A stretch of 64,000 nucleotides of DNA, taken from assembly GCA_963706755.1 (NCBI GenBank), contig CAVPNH010000008.1, forward strand, positions 62,001 through 126,000. The letters are read 5' to 3'. Shown here piece after piece: positions 52,839-62,179 of the stretch. A program made the translations under genes and the position numbers. This stretch comes from RPQJ01 sp963706755. GTDB lineage: Bacteria > Pseudomonadota > Gammaproteobacteria > Steroidobacterales > Steroidobacteraceae. The first letter of the stretch is position 1. Each line of letters starts with the position of its first letter. The notes under the pieces are model-generated. The model was given only the letters and a program-made list of their open reading frames with translations. It made no database searches and was not told the origin of the DNA.

Positions 52839-54644
52839 ATGGCGCGAGTCAAATTGATGCGAGCCTCTGTCGCCGTGATCGCTGGTCTCCAAGCGGCCCT
52901 GTTCGCCGCGGGCAATCCCGCCCAGGCGCAGGTTCAACCGAAGCGACCGAACATCGTCATCATCCTCGGCGATGACCTCGGTTTTGCCGATCTGGGTTCG
53001 TTCGGCGGCGAGATCAAGACGCCGAATCTCGACGCGCTGGCCAGTGAGGGTCTGCGCTTCGCGAATTTCTACACGAACGCAAGTTGCTCGCCCACGCGAT
53101 CGGTGCTGCTGAGCGGCGTGGACACGCACCGCAACGGCATCGGCAACATGGACGAGTGGACTGCGCCCAACCAGCGGGGCGTGCCCGGTTACGAGGGCTA
53201 CCTCAACAACCAGGTGACGACGCTTCCGCAGTTGCTGAAGGACTCTGGCTACCACACGTACATGGTCGGCAAGTGGCACCTGGGGAAGGCGCCGGACCAG
53301 ATCCCGGCTGCCCGCGGCTTCGAGCGGGATTTCTCCCTGCTCGACGGCGCCGGCAGCTACTGGGACATGACGAACTTCACGGCCGCCGCGCCGCAGTCGG
53401 TATTCACCGAAGATGGGCGCTACCTGATCCGGCTGCCCAAGGATTACTACGCGACCAAGACCTACACGGACAAGCTTATCGGATACATCGACGCAAACCA
53501 CGGCGACGGCAAGCCCTTCTTCGCATATGTCTCGCACCAGGCGCCGCACGATCCATACCACCTGCCGAAGGAGTGGCGTTCACGGCATGTCGGCGAGTAC
53601 GACAAGGGATGGGACGCGGTCCGGCAGGAACGGCTGAAGCGGCAGATCGAACTCGGCATCACGCCCGCGGGCACGCAACTCGCCGAGCGGATGTGGTTCG
53701 TGCCGGACCCCATCGTGCTGGCTCCGGCGACGCGGGCCATCCTCGGCAAGAAGATGGAGCTCTACGCCGGCATGGTCGAGAACATGGACTACCACGTCGG
53801 CCGGCTCATCGATCACCTCAAGAAGATCGGCGAGTATGACAACACCGTCTTCATCGTCTTCGGCGACAACGGCGCGGAAGGAACCGACCTCTTCAAGATG
53901 ATTGCGGGTACGCCGGGCACGCGGGATTATCTCTATGCGGCCATCAAGTGGTCGCAGACCAATCCCAACGCGTGGGGCGACCCGGGCTCCTACGTGGCAT
54001 ACGGACCGATGTGGGCGCAGGTGTCGATGACCCCCTTCAGCCAGTACAAGGGCTGGCTGGGGGAGGGCGGAATCCGAAACGCACTCATCGTGAGCGGGCC
54101 CGCGGTCAAGCGGCCCAAGGGAAGCATCAACCATGGGCTGATGCACGTGGCCGATCTCATGCCGACATTGCTCGAGATGGCAGGCACCAGCTACCCGAAG
54201 AGTCTCGATGGGCGCGAGCTGCCCCCGCTCATGGGCAAGTCCTGGGGTCCGGTGCTGGCGGGCCAGGCGGAATCACCGCGCACAGAGCAGGACTGGCTTG
54301 CCTGGGAACTCTTCGGCAACCATGCCGTGCTGCAGGGCGGCTGGAAGCTGCGCTGGGAATACAAGTCGATCGGCAAGGGCGAGTGGGAACTCTTCGACAT
54401 AGCAGCCGATCCCGCCGAGCGACACGATCTCGCTGCGGAGAATCCCGACAAGGTCAAAGCCATGGTGGCGCTCTGGGACGACTACGTCCGGTCGAACAAC
54501 GTCATCCTGCCGAGCCGCTCCGTGTTCGAGACGCTGGAAGACCAGTTGCCGCCGCGCGTGCCGGACGACCCAGGATACCCGCCGCTGATCTACAAACGAC
54601 AGTTCGTGCCACCCAAGGACATGATGGCGGAGCCAAAGCCCTGA
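52839..54644 (+). CDS. Arylsulfatase-type sulfatase, exported
   Basis: 601 aa from ATG 52839. A signal peptide (ASVAVIAGLQAALFAAGNPAQA, cut near residue 30) is followed by RPNIVIILGDDLGFADLGSFGGEIKTPNLDALA with metal-binding D45/D46. The sulfatase signature is at NASCSPTRSVLLSG, where C83 would be turned into formylglycine. Further metal sites: YMVGKWHLG and VFGDNGAEG. Cleaves sulfate esters in the periplasm. No sulfatase-modifying enzyme gene is seen in the window. Confidence 0.93.
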   Translation: MARVKLMRASVAVIAGLQAALFAAGNPAQAQVQPKRPNIVIILGDDLGFADLGSFGGEIKTPNLDALASEGLRFANFYTNASCSPTRSVLLSGVDTHRNGIGNMDEWTAPNQRGVPGYEGYLNNQVTTLPQLLKDSGYHTYMVGKWHLGKAPDQIPAARGFERDFSLLDGAGSYWDMTNFTAAAPQSVFTEDGRYLIRLPKDYYATKTYTDKLIGYIDANHGDGKPFFAYVSHQAPHDPYHLPKEWRSRHVGEYDKGWDAVRQERLKRQIELGITPAGTQLAERMWFVPDPIVLAPATRAILGKKMELYAGMVENMDYHVGRLIDHLKKIGEYDNTVFIVFGDNGAEGTDLFKMIAGTPGTRDYLYAAIKWSQTNPNAWGDPGSYVAYGPMWAQVSMTPFSQYKGWLGEGGIRNALIVSGPAVKRPKGSINHGLMHVADLMPTLLEMAGTSYPKSLDGRELPPLMGKSWGPVLAGQAESPRTEQDWLAWELFGNHAVLQGGWKLRWEYKSIGKGEWELFDIAADPAERHDLAAENPDKVKAMVALWDDYVRSNNVILPSRSVFETLEDQLPPRVPDDPGYPPLIYKRQFVPPKDMMAEPKP

Positions 54645-54710
54645 CCATCGCTGATCTGCGAATCAACCAAGAAAGAGGGATGGACATTCCATGAACATCG
54701 AGCGGGACCT

Positions 54711-55687
54711 ATGCATCCGGTGAGCTGTGTGCGATGGATCGTCGTCACGATTTTCGCCCTGGGCGTCCTGTGCCCGCTGCGGGCGCAGTCGCAGGTGCCG
54801 CCGCGCTTCTACTGGAAGACGCTGTCAGGTGCGAATGCCGTGCCGCTCATCTACGAATCGATCAGCGGCAATACGAACCCTTCGACCCCGCGCTCACGGT
54901 GACGCCCGGGGCGAGCTTTGACGCCACGATGGCGCTCGCGGGCTATGCGCGGACCTTTACGCTGTTCGATCGCTCGGCGATGGCGGCAGTCATCCTGCCC
55001 ATGGGCCGACTCTCGGGCGAGGTCACGGTCCGCGGGGGAACATTCAAGCAGTCGGCCAGCGGCTGGGGCGACCCGATGCTCGAGTTCGACTTCAACCTGA
55101 TCGGTCCGAAGGCGCAGATAAATATTCCGGATACCCTCCGGTACGAACCGGGCTTCTCGCTCGATGTGCTGGCGGACCTCGCAGTTCCAATCGGCGAATA
55201 CGACAGCAGCCAGCCGCTGAACATCGGGCAAAACCGCTGGTACGGCCGCATCGGCCTTCCCATCGTGTGGCAACTGGGCTCGTGGGTACCGGGTCGGCGA
55301 ACGACACTGGAATTCCTGCCCGCCGTCTGGCTCTTCGGCGACAACACCGATTTCGTCGGCCAGACCCTGAAGACGGATCCGATGTTTCAGATTGACGCGC
55401 ACCTGACGCGCGATTTCACCGAGCACCTGTGGGGATCGCTTGATGCGGCCTGGTACAACGGTGGCAAGGCGACCATCGACGGGATCGAGGGGGACAAGCT
55501 CAACAACTATGGGTTCGGGCTCACGCTCGGCTATCAGATCAACGACAACATGGGCCTGACCTTCAGCTACAAGTCGACCGCCAGCGACCAGGCTCCAGAC
55601 GCATTGCAGATGGACGTGTTCATGATCTCGCTGGTTTCGGGCTGGCACCCACTCATCGAAGGCTCAAAGCGGCTGAAGAGCGAGTAG
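54711..55687 (+). CDS. Outer-membrane channel-like protein (phenol-degradation transporter family), one apparent -1 frameshift
   Basis: Signal peptide MHPVSCVRWIVVTIFALGVLCPLRAQSQ, then VPPRFYWKTLSGANAVPLIYESISGNTNP. At about 54880 the frame slips; restoring one C gives NPFDPALTVTPGASFDATMALAGYARTF and an unbroken beta-rich sequence to FMISLVSGWHPLIEG. The pattern matches the MetA-pathway phenol degradation-type transporter family. The corrected length is 325 aa. It follows the sulfatase gene and probably brings the substrate to the periplasm. Confidence 0.82.
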
Positions 55688-55840
55688 GCGCGCGCACGCC
55701 GCAGGAGTCGTCGCGGGCGGCGCGCGCCGCAGCGCGCTGCGAGTTGTCCGACATTGCGGAAATTCGATAGATCGTGCCGCGCCGGCGGCCCACCATGCCG
55801 ACGCAATCGTGCCACGCCGCCAACCGCCGGGAAGGAAGCC

Positions 55841-56641
55841 ATGACCCGACTGATCGACCTGACCGCAACACTGGATCCGGACAATCGCGCCAAGCTTCCG
55901 CCGCCGCTGGCCGGTGCTGCCGGGGTCGTCGCCCCGGCAATCGAGTATCTTCATCCCGGCCGAAAAAGGGCCGCGACGAGTTCTGCCGCTATCTCGGCTG
56001 CCATAATGAGGACCTTGCGGACGGCGAGGGCTGGGGCGCCGAGATCCTGACCGACCTGTCCTCGCATTGCGGTACCCACGTCGACGCGCCGCTGCACAGC
56101 GGTTCTCGTATCGGCCGGCAAGCCGGCGCGCACCATCACCGACATCGCGCTGGATGAGCTCTACCGCCCCGGCCTGGTGCTGGACGTGCGTCCGTGGGCC
56201 AGGGGGGGCGAGGAGATCACGATCGAGATGCTCGACGCCGCACTGGCCGCCACCGGGCATCGGATCAACAACGGCGATGCGGTGCTGATCCGCACGGGCC
56301 AGGAGCGCTACACGATGACCGACCCGGGTTCTACACGCAGCCGGGCATGGGCCGGGCACAGCACGCTGCACCTGACGAAACAGGGCGCGACCATCCTCGG
56401 CACCGATGCCGTGGGCTGGGATCTCCCGTTTCGCGTGATGGCCCAGAAATTCAAGGAGACCGGCGACAAGTAGGTGCTATGGGACGGCCACAAGGCCATC
56501 GTCGAGAGGGAAGCGTTCATCGTCCAGCAGATGACCAATCTCGGCGCACTTCCCCTGAGTGGATTCATGGTGGGGTTTTTCCCGATAAAGCTCGCGCGGT
56601 GCAGCGCCGCTCCCGCCCGCGTCGTGGCGTTCGTGGGTTGA
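55841..56641 (+). pseudogene. Cyclase/kynurenine formamidase-family gene, decayed
   Basis: MTRLIDLTATLDPDNRAKLPPPLAG starts a cyclase-family protein; the metal motif HCGTHVDAPLH is present. Reading the whole protein needs frame changes near 55960, near 56105, at about 56325 (-1) and about 56357 (+1), plus suppression of an in-frame TAG (56471-56473; Tyr expected, in GDK-x-VLWDGHKAI). Mixed insertions, deletions and a nonsense codon look like genuine decay. The family catalyses ring-opening or amide hydrolysis of small molecules, in keeping with its neighbours. Confidence 0.8.
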
Positions 56642-56696
56642 TTCCGGCGCATTGCCACTGGCCGAAGTCGCGGCCAACAGGGACGAGGCACAACAC

Positions 56697-57728
56697 ATGA
56701 AACTGATTCGATTCATCACCGGCGACTCGAGTGCTCGATTCGGCGTCGTCGTTCGCGGCCACGCCGTATCGTTCTCCGCGCTTCAGTCCGGCTCCGGTCA
56801 GTCCTACCCGCACCTGGCCGACAGCAGGGCCTACCTGGCCAACCTGCCCGAGAGTGAAAAATCAGCGCGGGAACTGCAGGCCTGGGGCCAGGATCATCTG
56901 GAGGACCTGGCGGAGCAGGACCGGCCTGCCGTTGATGCAGTTCGACTGCTCGAGCCGATCGACGTGGCGGCGCTGTACGACTTCGCACTCACACCGCGGC
57001 ATCTCAGGAATTCTCTGGAAACGATGCTGAAGTACGAAAAGGACAATCCGCAGACCGCCCCGCTGTTGCAGGCATTCGGGAAGTTGGTTCTGAGCAAGCC
57101 GCCCGCCGCGCCTGCAGGCGTCCCGGAGCGCCTCTCGTACTACAAGTCCAACATGAGCTCGATTGTCGGAAATGGGGAGACTGTTCCGTGGCCGTTCTAC
57201 ACGTCGCGGCTCGACATCGAACCCGAGCTTGCCGTGGTCTACGGGTGCGTCAGGCAACCGGTAGCCGGCTTTTGCATCTTCAACGACGTCTCGGCCCGCG
57301 ACGTCCAGGCGCCGGAATTCGTCGGCGGGTTCTGTTTGACGAAGGACATGGCTAAGGGCAACCAGCTCGGCCCGTATCTGGTCACGCCGGATGAGATCGG
57401 CGACCCGTATAACCTCAAGGTTGTCGTCAAGGTGAACGGGAAAGTCCGGTACCAGGGATCGACGTCCGAGATCAGCCACAAAGCCGAGGACATCTTCGCC
57501 TGGCTCGGGCTGATCGCTCCCATCAAGTCCGGGAGCGTCATGGGCTTCGGTACTGTTCCGGACTGCACCGGACTGGACCTCGACGACTTCATTGATCCTG
57601 GTGCTGACATCGAGATCAATTTCGAGCACCTCGGGACCCTTCGGTGCAGATTCGCCGAGCCGTCAGGCAAACTGCTGCCCAGCCGCTGGCCAGTGCGACC
57701 GCAGCTGCAGAATTACGTTTCCCAGTAA
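56697..57728 (+). CDS. Fumarylacetoacetate hydrolase-family protein
   Basis: 343 aa from ATG 56697 (MKLIRFITGDSSARFGVVV). The C-terminal domain carries ELAVVYGC, FCIFNDVSARDVQAPEFV and metal-binding DxE elements; GSVMGFGTVPDCTG and DIEINFEHLGTLR follow. These enzymes split C-C bonds in diketo acids from aromatic ring cleavage. With the sulfatase, outer-membrane channel and cyclase this suggests catabolism of a sulfated aromatic or similar compound; the substrate cannot be read from sequence. Confidence 0.9.
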   Translation: MKLIRFITGDSSARFGVVVRGHAVSFSALQSGSGQSYPHLADSRAYLANLPESEKSARELQAWGQDHLEDLAEQDRPAVDAVRLLEPIDVAALYDFALTPRHLRNSLETMLKYEKDNPQTAPLLQAFGKLVLSKPPAAPAGVPERLSYYKSNMSSIVGNGETVPWPFYTSRLDIEPELAVVYGCVRQPVAGFCIFNDVSARDVQAPEFVGGFCLTKDMAKGNQLGPYLVTPDEIGDPYNLKVVVKVNGKVRYQGSTSEISHKAEDIFAWLGLIAPIKSGSVMGFGTVPDCTGLDLDDFIDPGADIEINFEHLGTLRCRFAEPSGKLLPSRWPVRPQLQNYVSQ

Positions 57729-57912
57729 GGCCCAAGCACCCGGCTGCATCGATAGCGAAGCAAGTGGCCGCTTCCCTCGATGCGAACAGCAGAGACGGTT
57801 GGAAGCGGGCCGTCGCCATTCAGCGAGCTCGGCCGCACGACGACCGCTTTGCGACGCCGGGCGAGCGGAGGTCGGACCCGCCGGGCCCCGTTCGGCGCGC
57901 AGTTCGGAAACC

Positions 57913-58083
57913 GTTCGGTCGCGATGCCCCGACGCCCTTGCGCTTCTTCGGCTTACCGCCTGGTTCGTCCGGCTCTCGCCGTTCCGGCTCGGTATGGGCT
58001 CGGTCGGGCGGGGCGGTTCGGTCGGCCAAGAGAGAAGTCGTTTTCGATCTTCGGCTTACTCGCACCGAACCGGACTCTCCGTT
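57913..58083. repeat. Right-flank repeat before attachment copy 3
   Basis: GTTCGGTCGCGATGCCCCGACGCC... to the CCGTTG before the tRNA fragment. A recognisably similar stretch of about the same length (60570-60742) precedes copy 4. GGTCGGGCGGG(G/C)C and CTTACTCGCACCGA-type strings are shared. The 57729-57912 stretch before it shows nothing recognisable. Confidence 0.7.
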
Positions 58084-58131
58084 GGACTGAAAATCCGCGT
58101 GTCGTTGGTTCGATTCCGACCCTGGCCACCA
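58084..58131 (+). other. tRNA-Phe 3' fragment, attachment site copy 3
   Basis: 48 bases identical to 36339-36386, and the match extends into ATTTTCATCT, the first bases after the genuine tRNA. No 5' half. Boundary between modules B and C. Confidence 0.93.
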
Positions 58132-58503
58132 TTTTCATCTCGTTGATTTTCATGCGGTTACGCGCGGACTGCGTGTGCCATCGGCCCTCGATGGGACCGA
58201 CTCGCGGACTTTTGGATTTCGGGTCGGTCGGGGGGGGCGCATCGACGGGCGAAGAGTCAGTCAACGATCGTTGCCCACGTCACCGTGAGGTCGGCGTCGC
58301 GACCGCTCCGGACCCTCGCGAGGACGCGGAGTGACCGAACTGAGTTGGCGTCGAGCGTCTGCGAGGAGGGGAGTTTCCACCTTGCTATGCGCGGACCCGG
58401 AAGCACGTTACTCCAGTTCTAAATGGCTACGAAAAAGCGGGGTGACGTCAGTTCGTCCGCACTGATCCGGTTGGGCCTGGTCAATACGGGTTCACCGGAC
58501 GCG
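58132..58503. other. No gene: left flank of module C
   Basis: CGTTGATTTTCATGCGG, TTTCGGGTCGGTCGGGGGGGC, GTCAACGATCGTTGCCCAC (58260-58278) and ACTCCAGTTCTAAATGGC ... GGGGTGACGTCA (about 58407-58448), in the same order as at 37693-38039. Shared order of four motifs shows common ancestry of the two flanks. Confidence 0.75.
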
Positions 58504-59805
58504 TCAGAACTGGAACGGCTGGCTGACCATCATCTGCACGCCGAAGCCTTCGTCGGAGTAGGCGACGTCCACCCGCGCGACCAGCCCATGGGCCCACGCG
58601 CGCAGCCCGCAGCCCACGTCCCATTTCATGTTGCGATGCAGCTCCGCGAACTCCCAATCCGGCGCCACGCGGCCGACCTCGACGAAAGGCACCATCTGGA
58701 TCCACTGGATGCCGACGTGCCGCTGCAGTGCCGGCCAGTACTCCATAGGGTTCCACTCTGGAATCAGCCGCAGCTCGGCCGCGTAGTAGATTCCGGCCTT
58801 GTCGTTGAAGCGTTGCGCGGGGAAGGCCCGCATGCGCCACAGTCCGCCCAGCGTCGCGCCGCTGAACGCGGGCGGCCGGTTCTCCACCAGGCCGTCGGGC
58901 CGCACGCTCCAGGTCGGTGAATACGACGTCCAGGCATTGAGCGCGAGGACGCGTTGACGGAAGCGCTTGGTCTCTCCCAGGGAGACGTAGTGATCCACCT
59001 CGGCCCCGGCGCTGGTCCACGAATCCGTGCTGTTGAGCAGGCCCCAGTCGCGGGCGACGCGCAGGCGAACGGACTGTCCGCGCGAGGGGTTCGACCCGAT
59101 GTCGCGGTTGTCGTAGAACAGGCTCAACTCGAGGCCGTTGGTGGCCTGATCGATGTCGACGAGGTCGTTCGCGACGTTCTGGGAGCGGTAGAACGGCATT
59201 ACTTCGACGTACGTCAGGCCGGACTTCCACGGGTTGAAGCCGTGACCACCGTTCGCGCCGTCGACCAGCAGCCCGCCGTCGAACTGGAAGGCAGGCAGGA
59301 TGCGCTCGAGGCCAGTGCCGATCGGCAGCAGGTACTTGAACCGCACGCGGGCGAACGTGTCGCGCCCGCGACCGGTGATGAAGTTGTTCGGATCCGAGTC
59401 GTTGCTGCCGGCGCGCTCGTCGGGGAAATCCGGGTTGCCATCGACAAAGACGTCGGCGTTGTCGAAGTAGCCCATCGAGAAGATGGGATCGGCGAACAGG
59501 CGCGGCAGCGACTGCAACGGCCGGATGTTCTGCCCCATCGCAAATCCCATCACCGAGCCCTCGGTGCCGGCCATGATCGACCCGACCACGCCGGCCTGCG
59601 GCTGCGGGAAGCCGTTCATCGCATAGACGTAACCCGCCGCGAAACCGAAGGTCTCGTTCCAGAACGCATAGGGAAGGTTGATTTGCGCGTCGGCCGGCGG
59701 CAGCGAGGTTTCAAGGATCTCCTCGGCGCAGGCCGACCACGCCGCCAGCGCGAGCGACGCGAGCACAACGATTCGAACGGCGCCCGGCAGACGGCACCCG
59801 CTCAC
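58504..59805 (-). CDS. BamA/Omp85-type outer-membrane barrel protein
   Basis: 433 aa from GTG 59805, coupled to the small gene upstream (GTGA). A signal peptide (VRIVVLASLALAAWSACA) leads into a beta-rich protein with no POTRA domains. Repeated strands (FARVRFKYLLPIGTG; LELSLFYDNRDIGSNPSRGQSVRLRVARDWG), the YYAAELRLIPEW stretch and GLRAWAHGLVARVDVAYSDEGFGVQMMVSQPFQF with terminal Phe fit the bacterial surface antigen barrel. Likely an outer-membrane pore or assembly factor of unknown client. With its small partner it is the whole cargo of the 2.6-kb module C. Confidence 0.85.
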   Translation of the reverse strand: MSGCRLPGAVRIVVLASLALAAWSACAEEILETSLPPADAQINLPYAFWNETFGFAAGYVYAMNGFPQPQAGVVGSIMAGTEGSVMGFAMGQNIRPLQSLPRLFADPIFSMGYFDNADVFVDGNPDFPDERAGSNDSDPNNFITGRGRDTFARVRFKYLLPIGTGLERILPAFQFDGGLLVDGANGGHGFNPWKSGLTYVEVMPFYRSQNVANDLVDIDQATNGLELSLFYDNRDIGSNPSRGQSVRLRVARDWGLLNSTDSWTSAGAEVDHYVSLGETKRFRQRVLALNAWTSYSPTWSVRPDGLVENRPPAFSGATLGGLWRMRAFPAQRFNDKAGIYYAAELRLIPEWNPMEYWPALQRHVGIQWIQMVPFVEVGRVAPDWEFAELHRNMKWDVGCGLRAWAHGLVARVDVAYSDEGFGVQMMVSQPFQF

Positions 59806-59972
59806 AGGGGCCGATTTCCGTACACGGTATGCAAGGCCTCCAGCGGCTGGTCGTACGAGCCCACCAGATTGCCGCGCCCGCCGGCCTGGGCGGTGCTGGC
59901 GATGAGGGCTGTCGCCGCGAATGCAGCCGTCGCCGAGCCGCCTGCCGGAACCGCCCTGTATCGCTCGCTCAT
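59802..59972 (-). CDS. Small exported protein coupled to the barrel gene
   Basis: 56 aa from ATG 59972 (MSERYRAVPAGGSATAAFAATALIASTAQAGG). The signal-like N-terminus would leave a mature peptide of about 25 residues, RGNLVGSYDQPLEALHTVYG. Its stop overlaps the barrel gene's start by 4 bases. Not recognised; it could be a client or accessory peptide. Upstream in-frame codons to 59999 exist (MVGYGES), less likely as the start. Confidence 0.55.
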   Translation of the reverse strand: MSERYRAVPAGGSATAAFAATALIASTAQAGGRGNLVGSYDQPLEALHTVYGNRPL

Positions 59973-60569
59973 GACTCGGCTTTCTCCGTACCCAACCACT
60001 TTTCGGGGCCACTTCCGCCCCGGTTTACGCCGGACCCAGCCCAGACCCGTCGACGCTGGCGCCAGATGAATTCTCGACGACTGAATCGGAATATCCGTTT
60101 CTCGCCAATCTTACCTCTATCCGAACGTCGGCTTCCCCCCAACGCCGGGGAGCCAGCCCCGACCCGCGCCCGACGGCAGATCTTCAACGGTGAAAGGCGA
60201 CCGAGGCTGTTGACGAACCGAAGCGGTCTCTCGACCGCGTCAGCGGTCCGCAGCCTCGACTGGAAGTGCGGGTCGTCCGGAGATGAAGGGTGTCCGGCCG
60301 ATACCACGGGCCAGGAGGGCCGTGGAGTGACTGGCGCTGGCCGCGAAGGCAACCTACGTGAGGACGCGCGGCGTCTGGCGAGTGTTCTGGCAACGTCGCG
60401 ATCTGAAGTGGCACGGCTACGAACCCAGACCGGAGGTGAATTCGATCGATGAGTTCGCTTCACTGGTGGCGGAGGATACGCATGCCTGCTTCTTCGGGTG
60501 AGCGGAAGAATCCTGCGGTCGATCACCACTGTTAACCCGCCAGGCCTGAGCAGCCACGGTTCGGTCCTC
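59973..60569. other. No gene recognised between barrel cassette and right flank
   Basis: About 600 bases upstream of the small exported gene. Probably holds the cassette's promoter region, but no clear boxes were found. The long frames here have no protein-like composition that I would defend. Confidence 0.4.
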
Positions 60570-60742
60570 GTTCGGTCGCGATGCACCGACGCCGTTGCGC
60601 TTCTTGAGCTTATTGTGCAGCTTGGTTGGCTGACACACACGGAGTTCGGAATAGGATCGGTCGGGCGGGCCAGTTCGGTCGGCCCGTCGAAAACTCGACC
60701 CCGGTCTTCGACTTACTCACACCGAGCCGACCTCTCCGTCGT
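60570..60742. repeat. Right-flank repeat before attachment copy 4
   Basis: GTTCGGTCGCGATGCACCGACGCC through CTCCGTCGT, similar along its length to 57913-58083 before copy 3. Ends exactly where the tRNA fragment begins. Confidence 0.7.
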
Positions 60743-60788
60743 ACTGAAAATCCGCGTGTCGTTGGTTCGATTCCGACCCTGGCCACCA
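60743..60788 (+). other. tRNA-Phe 3' fragment, attachment site copy 4
   Basis: 46 bases identical to 36341-36386, followed by ATTTTCAACTCGTTGAGCGTCATGCGG, like the flank after copy 3. Right boundary of module C and start of the next module. Confidence 0.93.
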
Positions 60789-60952
60789 TTTTCAACTCGT
60801 TGAGCGTCATGCGGTTTCCGGCGTGAGCGGGCAATTGCGGACCATAACGGATCCCAGCGTCTGCGCGAACGCGACCTGCCGTCTGTTGACCGTATTGTTC
60901 CCCATACAACCAAGTCTGTCGCAGCGCGAGAATTCGCTCGGGCAGGTCACTC

Positions 60953-61882
60953 ATGGACAGGCAACCTCACCGCCACCGGTCGCGCGCCACGCGCGCTTGT
61001 CACGTCGCGTTGATAGCGGTGCCGTTGTCCCCAATTGCAGGTTGCTTCAGCGGCCACGCTACTTATCCAGAGGGCTGGTCGCCTGCGGTGGCCCAGAGCG
61101 GGACGCAGGCGGGCGCTACTGCCGGCGCCGTGAACACGGCCTGTCCCAGTCTCGAGGGTCGCTTCAGCAACGACGGCCAGCTCGCCCCGAGCACGCCCAA
61201 ACAGTTGTGCGAAGGGGGTGTGTCGAGGACGTACCGGTACATCGGAGACTGGCTCTGCGAGACGACGCTTGCTTCGAACATAGCCGGGCTCGATGCGAGT
61301 TCGTTCGACACCGTCGTGCTGCGCCAGCCTGACCCAGACACGCTACAGGTCGTTTCAGGCGACGGGGCTGTGGTGCTGAAAGAGCTTCACCACTCCAAGG
61401 GCGACTTCGACTGCAAGGACGAGGGCCTCGTTCGACGTTTGATCGCACCGGCCTTGAGTTTCGGCGATGAAACAGACGCCCCATTGGTGACGGATTCCAT
61501 CAACGCGTTCCGGGCAGCCATGGGGGTGTTCATGGCAAGCGCTGGGGTGCAGACCCTGACTCGGACCTTTACTCGAGCGACGGACGGTTCTCTCGTGATG
61601 ACGGTGGAACGGGCAACTCACGGCATGATGGTTGGTCTTCCTTACGGCTACGACTACTCGACCTACGTGACCTGGCCGCCGGCTACGGCCGAAGGCCCAG
61701 TGTCGCAGCCGGCAGCAACAGGCCCGCCGCCGAAACCTGAAGCCACCGCAGTCTTGCTGCCGCTCGAGCGGTTCCGCGGCCTGACGTGGTACGTGTCGGC
61801 CGATGATCGTGAATACGGACTCGAACCACTCGATGTGGCTCCAGGAGGGCCTTGTCAGGTTAAGTCGCCAAAGGCGCAATGA
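60953..61882 (+). CDS. Hypothetical lipoprotein
   Basis: 309 aa. An N-terminal segment ending CHVALIAVPLSPIAGC gives a lipobox with Cys31, so attachment to a membrane is likely. The body has Cys residues (NTACPSLEGRF, KQLCEGG, DWLCETT, FDCKDEG) that may pair, and a proline-rich stretch before LERFRGLTWYVSADD. The start is uncertain; a later start (for example at 61008) would shorten the long arginine-rich lead. No family recognised. First gene after attachment copy 4. Confidence 0.6.
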   Translation: MDRQPHRHRSRATRACHVALIAVPLSPIAGCFSGHATYPEGWSPAVAQSGTQAGATAGAVNTACPSLEGRFSNDGQLAPSTPKQLCEGGVSRTYRYIGDWLCETTLASNIAGLDASSFDTVVLRQPDPDTLQVVSGDGAVVLKELHHSKGDFDCKDEGLVRRLIAPALSFGDETDAPLVTDSINAFRAAMGVFMASAGVQTLTRTFTRATDGSLVMTVERATHGMMVGLPYGYDYSTYVTWPPATAEGPVSQPAATGPPPKPEATAVLLPLERFRGLTWYVSADDREYGLEPLDVAPGGPCQVKSPKAQ

Positions 61883-61990
61883 TAGGAGGGTGAGCAATCG
61901 CTCAAGCCGCCGCGGTCGCCGTTGCCCCCGTGCGATGACCTGCGAATTGTCCACGCCTGCTGGGACGCCGCCGCGATCCACACGCTCGAT

Positions 61991-62149
61991 GGTATTGACA
62001 AGTTAACTCGTGGGCGTGGGCCGACGCCCGTCAATCTGGCGTGTATTGCCCCATAAGTCGACGACAACGCCCACCGAAATTCCGGTTTGAGCTGTTCGTA
62101 GCGCCGAATACCCGCTTTTCAGATCGAAAAAAGTTAACTTGTCAGTACC
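61991..62149. mobile_element. MITE-like element 2 (IS6-related ends)
   Basis: 159 bp, starting GGTATTGACAAGTTAACTCG and ending AAGTTAACTTGTCAGTACC; a reverse-oriented relative of MITE 1. Shared inner strings include the GCGGGAATTCGGTGCTACG / CGTAGCGCCGAATACCCGC region. It contains no gene and lies 31 bases from the stop of the TPR gene. Confidence 0.8.
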
Positions 62150-62179
62150 CGTGGTGCTGCCGGGGGCTGCAGCTCCAGA

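Noticed and set aside
57644..58264. Several open frames of 80-180 codons before and across attachment copy 3
   Set aside because: They run through the flank repeats and tRNA fragment, and equivalent frames recur at copy 4 without conserved protein sequence.
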